From assembly GCA_934307185.1 (NCBI GenBank), contig CAKRCJ010000008.1, forward strand, positions 1 through 19,710: a stretch of DNA of 19,710 bases. The letters run 5' to 3'. Each line of letters begins with the position of its first letter. Positions within the stretch are counted from its first letter, which is position 1. Source of the DNA: an uncultured Roseburia sp. (lineage in GTDB: Bacteria > Bacillota > Clostridia > Lachnospirales > Lachnospiraceae). Below the pieces are notes generated by a model. The model made no database searches, had not been told where the DNA came from, and saw only the letters and a list, made by a program, of their open reading frames with translations. Shown piece after piece: positions 16,354 through 19,710 of the stretch. Made by a program: the position numbers and the translations under genes.

Positions 16354-16401
16354 ACTTTACTTATTCCTTTCCAGTTTTATTATAAGTATTATATGCAAAA
16401 G

Positions 16402-16447
16402 CAATCAAAAAAACAATCGTATTTTTTTACGATTGTTTTTTTGATTG
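16402..16447. terminator. Perfect 20-bp inverted repeat, terminator of the cmk-like remnant
   Basis: Two perfectly complementary 20-nt arms (16402-16421, 16428-16447) flank six T residues. The core ACAATCGTA/TACGATTGT flanked by A7/T7 gives a strong bidirectional terminator, 62 nt after the cytidylate-kinase remnant. On the minus strand a likely TTGTTT -35 for the AlbA_2 gene lies in the right-hand part, 16 nt before a TATAAT at about 16389-16394, so stem and promoter overlap. Confidence 0.75.
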
Positions 16448-16508
16448 TTTCTGTATTATCAGTTTCAATTTTCCTGCCTGCCCCAAGCACATTTAGCTTT
16501 TCTTATTT

Positions 16509-16958
16509 TTAAATAACGGAATTCAAGCACATAGGATTAGCGCAATCTATTATAATTTTTTCACACATATCATACCCTAACACAGAACTGTTTAACGCCA
16601 ATGCATAATTGCCCGCCATTCCCCATTTCTGTTCTGTATAAAAATTATAATTTGTCCTGCGCCGTTTATCCGTATCGTTTATCATTTTAACAGCATCATC
16701 CTCTGTAACATTGTATAGCTTGCAGATACGCTGTACTTTTTCCGGCAAGTTTCCATGTATAAAAGCATTCAGGACATCCGTTCTGTCTTTTAAGATAAAA
16801 TCTGCATTTCTTCCTATGATGACACAGCTTTCTTTTTCAGCAATTTCCATAATTACTTTTCTTTGTGCTTCATACACTATATCTTCCACTGATTTCCCTG
16901 TAATATCCCGACCGGAAAAAGCATAGGCAAACAATCCTTTCTTTGGAGATAACTCAGC
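16509..16958 (-). pseudogene. Cytidylate-kinase-like protein, N-terminus lost
   Basis: The open frame reaches 17021, but similarity to cytidylate-kinase-like proteins (Cytidylate_kin2 family) begins only around 16950. Recognisable parts are [63 protein letters not shown] and LALNSSVLGYD. The family's first 70-80 residues, with the GRQxGSGG phosphate-binding loop, are missing, so ATP binding should be lost. Instead the frame runs back into the 3' end of the MATE gene in the -1 frame relative to it. The ATG at 17021 is inside MATE coding sequence and has no ribosome binding site. A deletion that joined the two genes is the simplest explanation. Confidence 0.75.
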
Positions 16959-18175
16959 ATTTTCTTTAATAATACATATCCCACCATACATGCAACAATC
17001 TCTGTTATCGGAAATGCCCACCAGATAAGTGAAACTCCTATCTGCCCATTTCTGACAAAAACAGAAAAAATTCCTGCCAGTGGTAATATGATTACAAGCT
17101 GTCTGAGCAGTGAAATCACAAGCGACTCAATTCCCCCATCCAATGCTTGATAGATACCCTGATATGCTACATTTATCCCGGCAAAAATAAAACTGACAGA
17201 AATAATCCTCATGGCACTGATAAAATATTCTCTTGACTCTCCTGCATTAAATAAAGCTGCAAAAGCCCCCGGAAAAATTTCTGTGATTGCCACACCGGCA
17301 ACCATAAGTACAATCGTGTAAATGAGTCCGTATTTTATTCCATCCTGAATTCTCTTTTTACTGTGCATTCCATAAGCAAAAGCGATAATCGGTGTGATTG
17401 CAGCTCTAAGTCCAAAAGCAAGAAACAGTACAAACTGCTGCACTTTATAAAACAGCCCATATGCGGTCTGTGCGGAAGGATTAAATTTTAAAATCAAATT
17501 CATCACATAAACCATAATAGACATCAGTGCCTGTGCAATAATCGCCGGAAGTCCGATTGCAGTTGCATACGCAACACCCTGTACTCCCATTTGGGGAACC
17601 GGTCCGATACCGTAAATCATAACCGGGTCAAGGATAATGTTTATGACAGCTCCCACTACCTGACCAATGGTAGAATAAAGAGAACGTCCGGTTGCCTGTA
17701 ACAGTTTTTCAAATAATGAAAAGAAAATAATTCCAAAAGAAATGACACAGCATATTCTAAGATAACCTGTTCCCATTGAAATAACTTCTAAATCAACCGT
17801 CTGTGATGAAATATATGCTTTTACCCCGAAAATTCCAAACAATAAGCATACCGCATAAATAATTACACCTAAAAACAGACTGTTTCCCGCAACTTTTGCA
17901 GCCTTTTTATTGTTCCCCTGTCCAAGTGTCCTTGCTAAAAGCGCATTTGTTCCCACTCCTGTTCCAATTCCTACCGCCACCATGAGCATCTGAACCGGAA
18001 ACACCAGTGTAAGTGCATTCAGTGCTGCTTCGCTTCCCACCTTCATGTTTCCGACAAAGGCGCTGTCCACAATATTATAGACCGCCTGCAATGCCATCGA
18101 TAAAATCATCGGTATTCCCATCTGAACCATGAGTTTGTTCACCGGCATTTCCTTCATTTTGTTACATTCTGCCAT
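16877..18175 (-). CDS. MATE family efflux transporter (second copy), altered C-terminus
   Basis: A 432-residue MATE exporter of the multidrug type. The N-terminus ([21 protein letters not shown]) with [33 protein letters not shown] and [20 protein letters not shown] is family-typical, with about 12 helices. The last native-looking helix ends around GYVLLKKML. The final roughly 25 residues (from about SYLQRKDC) are encoded by DNA that reads as cytidylate-kinase-like in another frame, so the natural C-terminal tail has been replaced. The transmembrane core is complete, so transport may survive. A perfect AAGGAGG precedes the ATG. The leader holds two tandem terminator-like hairpins, which suggests attenuation control. 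Confidence 0.88.
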   Translation of the reverse strand: MAECNKMKEMPVNKLMVQMGIPMILSMALQAVYNIVDSAFVGNMKVGSEAALNALTLVFPVQMLMVAVGIGTGVGTNALLARTLGQGNNKKAAKVAGNSLFLGVIIYAVCLLFGIFGVKAYISSQTVDLEVISMGTGYLRICCVISFGIIFFSLFEKLLQATGRSLYSTIGQVVGAVINIILDPVMIYGIGPVPQMGVQGVAYATAIGLPAIIAQALMSIMVYVMNLILKFNPSAQTAYGLFYKVQQFVLFLAFGLRAAITPIIAFAYGMHSKKRIQDGIKYGLIYTIVLMVAGVAITEIFPGAFAALFNAGESREYFISAMRIISVSFIFAGINVAYQGIYQALDGGIESLVISLLRQLVIILPLAGIFSVFVRNGQIGVSLIWWAFPITEIVACMVGYVLLKKMLSYLQRKDCLPMLFPVGILQGNQWKI

Positions 18176-18198
18176 CTTAGTCCTCCTTATTTTTGCAT

Positions 18199-18259
18199 AA
18201 AAAAAGTGTGCACCTATCTCATAAGCTGGACTTACGCTGATAAGCTACACACTTTTTTA
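18199..18259 (-). promoter_or_regulatory. Leader hairpin 2 (attenuator-like) before the MATE gene
   Basis: On the minus strand a stem of 7 GC-containing pairs extended by A/T pairs (18200-18212 with 18246-18258, one G-U pair) is followed by a T run. It ends about 15 nt before the ribosome binding site. The loop contains AGCGTAAGTCCAG, matching the first hairpin. Confidence 0.7.
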
Positions 18260-18269
18260 ACTGCATTAT

Positions 18270-18315
18270 AAAAAACGAGCAGCAAAACTGGATTTACGCT
18301 AGTCTGCTACTCGTT
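18270..18315 (-). promoter_or_regulatory. Leader hairpin 1 (attenuator-like) before the MATE gene
   Basis: An 11-bp stem (18274-18284 with 18305-18315, one G-U pair on minus) is followed by six T residues. It would begin within a few nucleotides of the predicted transcription start near 18317. Its loop has AGCGTAAATCCAG, 12 of 13 positions identical to hairpin 2. Confidence 0.7.
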
Positions 18316-18323
18316 CAGGAATT

Positions 18324-18352
18324 ATTATATTTTTCTTTTTTGAAAAAGTCAA
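18324..18352 (-). promoter_or_regulatory. Promoter of the second MATE gene
   Basis: Minus-strand TTGACT (18347-18352), exactly 17 nt, then perfect TATAAT (18324-18329). The transcript would open directly with hairpin 1, giving a leader of about 140 nt. Confidence 0.75.
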
Positions 18353-18376
18353 ACAAAAATTTTTTTAGTTTTAAAT

Positions 18377-18517
18377 TTATTCTATCCAGTTCTCCCACTG
18401 ATATGCGTAATCCTGTGGTCCTAAAACTCCACTTGGATGTATTCTGTATACACTCAATCCGTCTTTTTCTACCATATTTATAATAATCTGCATCATTTCA
18501 TATACTGTATTTTTCAT
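18377..18517 (-). CDS. 46-codon ORF resembling a fragment of an NAD-dependent epimerase
   Basis: A short ORF with a good ribosome binding site (AGAGGAG, 7 nt before the ATG), encoding 46 residues. The segment RIHPSGVLGPQDYAY resembles the HPSGIxGPxDY motif of extended SDR / NAD-dependent epimerase proteins, and the preceding helix (MMQIIINMVEKDGLSV) also fits that context. There is no nucleotide-binding domain and no catalytic YxxxK, so it cannot be an enzyme by itself. It is either a remnant that has acquired a start or a genuine small protein. It lies just upstream of the MATE promoter on the same strand; I see no clear promoter of its own. Confidence 0.45.
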   Translation of the reverse strand: MKNTVYEMMQIIINMVEKDGLSVYRIHPSGVLGPQDYAYQWENWIE

Positions 18518-18606
18518 TTTCTGCTCCTCTCTTTTTGTGTTGTTTCATTTGATATAGACATCATAAATGGATTTTGTTTCTGTATTACTTGTTTTTTGTT
18601 TCAGAA

Positions 18607-18634
18607 TTGTTAAGCTAGAATTAAATGTCATAAT
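18607..18634 (+). promoter_or_regulatory. Promoter of the two-lobed GNAT gene
   Basis: TTGTTA (18607-18612), 16-nt spacer, CATAAT (18629-18634), followed by AAGGAG at 18643-18648 and the start at 18660. The leader would be about 20 nt, so this is a plausible but not outstanding promoter. Confidence 0.45.
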
Positions 18635-18659
18635 ATCGCACAAGGAGAAAAAGTAAAAA

Positions 18660-19517
18660 ATGTTACGTGTATGTTCTGAAAATGAGTTTAAAAATTATAT
18701 TGATTTTGCGTATGAACTGGCTACAGACCTGACAAAATCCGGCTACCCGACTTACTGTGATGGTGTCAAGACAAAAGAAATGTTTGTGGAACGGTCTTTA
18801 AAGGCATTTGAACGGGAAACGGAGGAAATACTTTTATTTGAGTATGAGGGTAAAGTACAGGGATTTATTCACTATTATTGGATTTCGGAAGATTATTATC
18901 TTGCAACCTGCGGTTTTAATATCAACCAAGCGGCAGAACAGGCACTTTCGGAGTTTTTAACATTTGTTAAGCAACGTTTTAAAGGATATAATTTATTTTT
19001 AGGTTTCCCTGCTGAAAACAAGCCGGCTGTGAATTTTCTTGCCAGGCAGAACTTCAAATGTATTGAGGATGACTACAATAACACAGCTTTTCTCGACAAA
19101 TATAATAATATACCGGAACATAACACTCTTATACGAATTAATAAAGAAAATTATGACAGTTTTAAAATACTTCATAATCAGATAGAAGGCGACATGTACT
19201 GGAATTCAGAAAGAATATTTGCAGATTTAGATAACTGGGTTATTTTTGTCAAAGAAAGTGACGGAAAACCGCAAGGTGCAGTTTATTATATGGATGCTGA
19301 TGACGAATGGTTTGAAATTTTTGGAATTGACTTAAATAACAATGAGTATCACGCCGAACTGTTTAAAGAATTACTAAATGTGGCATTGCTTGACGCCAAA
19401 AACAAAGGTGGCAAAGTAATGACATTTTTCTGTGAGGAAGAAGGTGAGGAAGCTGTAATAGAATGTGGGTTTATGTGTGTTGGACGGTATCTTTGTTATA
19501 AAAAACATTTGGAATAG
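18660..19517 (+). CDS. GNAT-like acetyltransferase, two-lobed
   Basis: A 285-residue cytoplasmic protein that appears to hold two GNAT-like halves. The first (about 1-135) has ILLFEYEGKVQGFIHYYW and a terminal NKPAVNFLARQNFKCIED, the strand-helix-strand typical of GNAT folds. The second (about 150-285) repeats the pattern with WVIFVKESDGKPQGAVYYM and EEEGEEAVIECGFMCVGRYLCYKK. The classical acetyl-CoA loop (Q/RxxGxG/A) is not obvious in either half, so activity is uncertain. It is monocistronic on plus behind AAGGAG. No neighbour indicates the substrate. Family assignment is from fold-level pattern. Confidence 0.7.
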   Translation: MLRVCSENEFKNYIDFAYELATDLTKSGYPTYCDGVKTKEMFVERSLKAFERETEEILLFEYEGKVQGFIHYYWISEDYYLATCGFNINQAAEQALSEFLTFVKQRFKGYNLFLGFPAENKPAVNFLARQNFKCIEDDYNNTAFLDKYNNIPEHNTLIRINKENYDSFKILHNQIEGDMYWNSERIFADLDNWVIFVKESDGKPQGAVYYMDADDEWFEIFGIDLNNNEYHAELFKELLNVALLDAKNKGGKVMTFFCEEEGEEAVIECGFMCVGRYLCYKKHLE

Positions 19518-19546
19518 TAAACCGGAGTTTAATGAAAAATATATGA

Positions 19547-19687
19547 CGCTGTCACATTGTTAGGTTGCGTTATGGATTTGAAAAGACTTTTTTTCAGGAA
19601 TCTGCTACAAATAAAAAACGCAGGGATGGCATTGAAAATTCCATTGCCCAGAACATTACGATAAGCCTCGTAAAGCAAGAAACGTGA
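19547..19687 (+). pseudogene. 3' remnant of an unidentified gene
   Basis: A 46-codon open stretch without ATG or ribosome binding site (only an internal TTG at 19565) reads RYGFEKTFFQESATNKKRRD and then GIENSIAQNITISLVKQET before its stop. The stop lies in the left arm of the terminator at 19677-19710, as is usual for a gene end. I do not recognise the family; the sequence composition looks like real coding sequence. It may be the tail of a lost gene. Confidence 0.3.
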
Positions 19688-19710
19688 AACCATTGGATTT
19701 CACGTTTCTT
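19677..19710 (+). terminator. Terminator-like hairpin at the window edge
   Basis: A perfect 13-bp stem (AAGAAACGTGAAA at 19677-19689 with its complement at 19698-19710) and an 8-nt loop. The sequence after it, including any T run, is outside the window. Confidence 0.7.

Noticed and set aside
16877..17021. Programmed -1 frameshift making a MATE-kinase fusion protein
   Set aside because: The kinase frame is indeed -1 relative to MATE, but I see no X XXY YYZ slippery heptamer near the junction, and the kinase lacks its ATP-binding N-terminus, so a fusion product would gain no activity. Deletion is simpler.
18199..18315. T-box or known riboswitch in the MATE leader
   Set aside because: There is no T-box sequence (TGGNACCGCG), specifier stem or ykkC-type conserved core, and each hairpin is too short for the common riboswitch folds. 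Left as an unclassified attenuator.
1..19710. CRISPR array, tRNA, rRNA, prophage or complete mobile element
   Set aside because: No direct-repeat/spacer pattern, cloverleaf, rRNA core sequence, integrase or transposase was seen on either strand.

Overview
The window looks like chromosomal DNA of a low-to-moderate-GC Gram-positive anaerobe, most likely a Clostridia / Lachnospiraceae gut commensal (Roseburia/Eubacterium type). The basis is strong AGGAGG-type ribosome binding sites, AT-rich intergenic DNA with classic TTGACA/TATAAT promoters, a lipoprotein-type solute binding protein, ECF vitamin/nucleoside-type transport, two MATE exporters and a cytidylate-kinase-like gene next to one of them. 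The genus is inference. Most of the window is small-molecule transport and salvage. I see no intact mobile element, CRISPR array, rRNA or tRNA.

Left part (1-4500): a four-gene polar amino-acid ABC importer operon on the minus strand (two permeases, ATPase, lipoprotein receptor; promoter 3169-3197). It is preceded by a GNAT acetyltransferase and a Nudix hydrolase, also minus. Middle left (4600-8900): an AzlC/AzlD branched-chain amino-acid exporter pair on plus, facing a MATE exporter with its own promoter and operator-like palindrome, then a KduD/gluconate-5-dehydrogenase-type SDR and a nicotinamidase-like cysteine hydrolase.

Centre (8976-12955): a minus-strand operon of nucleoside phosphorylase, ECF S component, EcfT and a double EcfA ATPase, possibly extending into the nicotinamidase-like gene. 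Together they form an importer plus a phosphorolytic enzyme, best explained as nucleoside (possibly nicotinamide riboside) uptake and salvage. The promoter carries a LacI-type palindrome over its -10 box. Diverging from it is a sodium-coupled NSS amino-acid transporter.

Right part (14500-19710): a decayed stretch. It holds a remnant of an RsiV/DUF3298-type gene, an intact AlbA_2/Schlafen-type regulator, a second MATE gene whose 3' end runs out of frame into a cytidylate-kinase-like gene that has lost its ATP-binding N-terminus, a 46-codon ORF resembling a piece of an NAD-dependent epimerase, a two-lobed GNAT protein, and a 3' gene remnant before a terminator at the window edge.

The most unusual signal is the 5' leader of the second MATE gene (18199-18315). 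It has two tandem terminator-like hairpins, starting almost at the predicted transcription start, and their loops share a 13-nt motif. This looks like an undescribed transcription-attenuation element. A related loop occurs in the terminator after the NSS gene.
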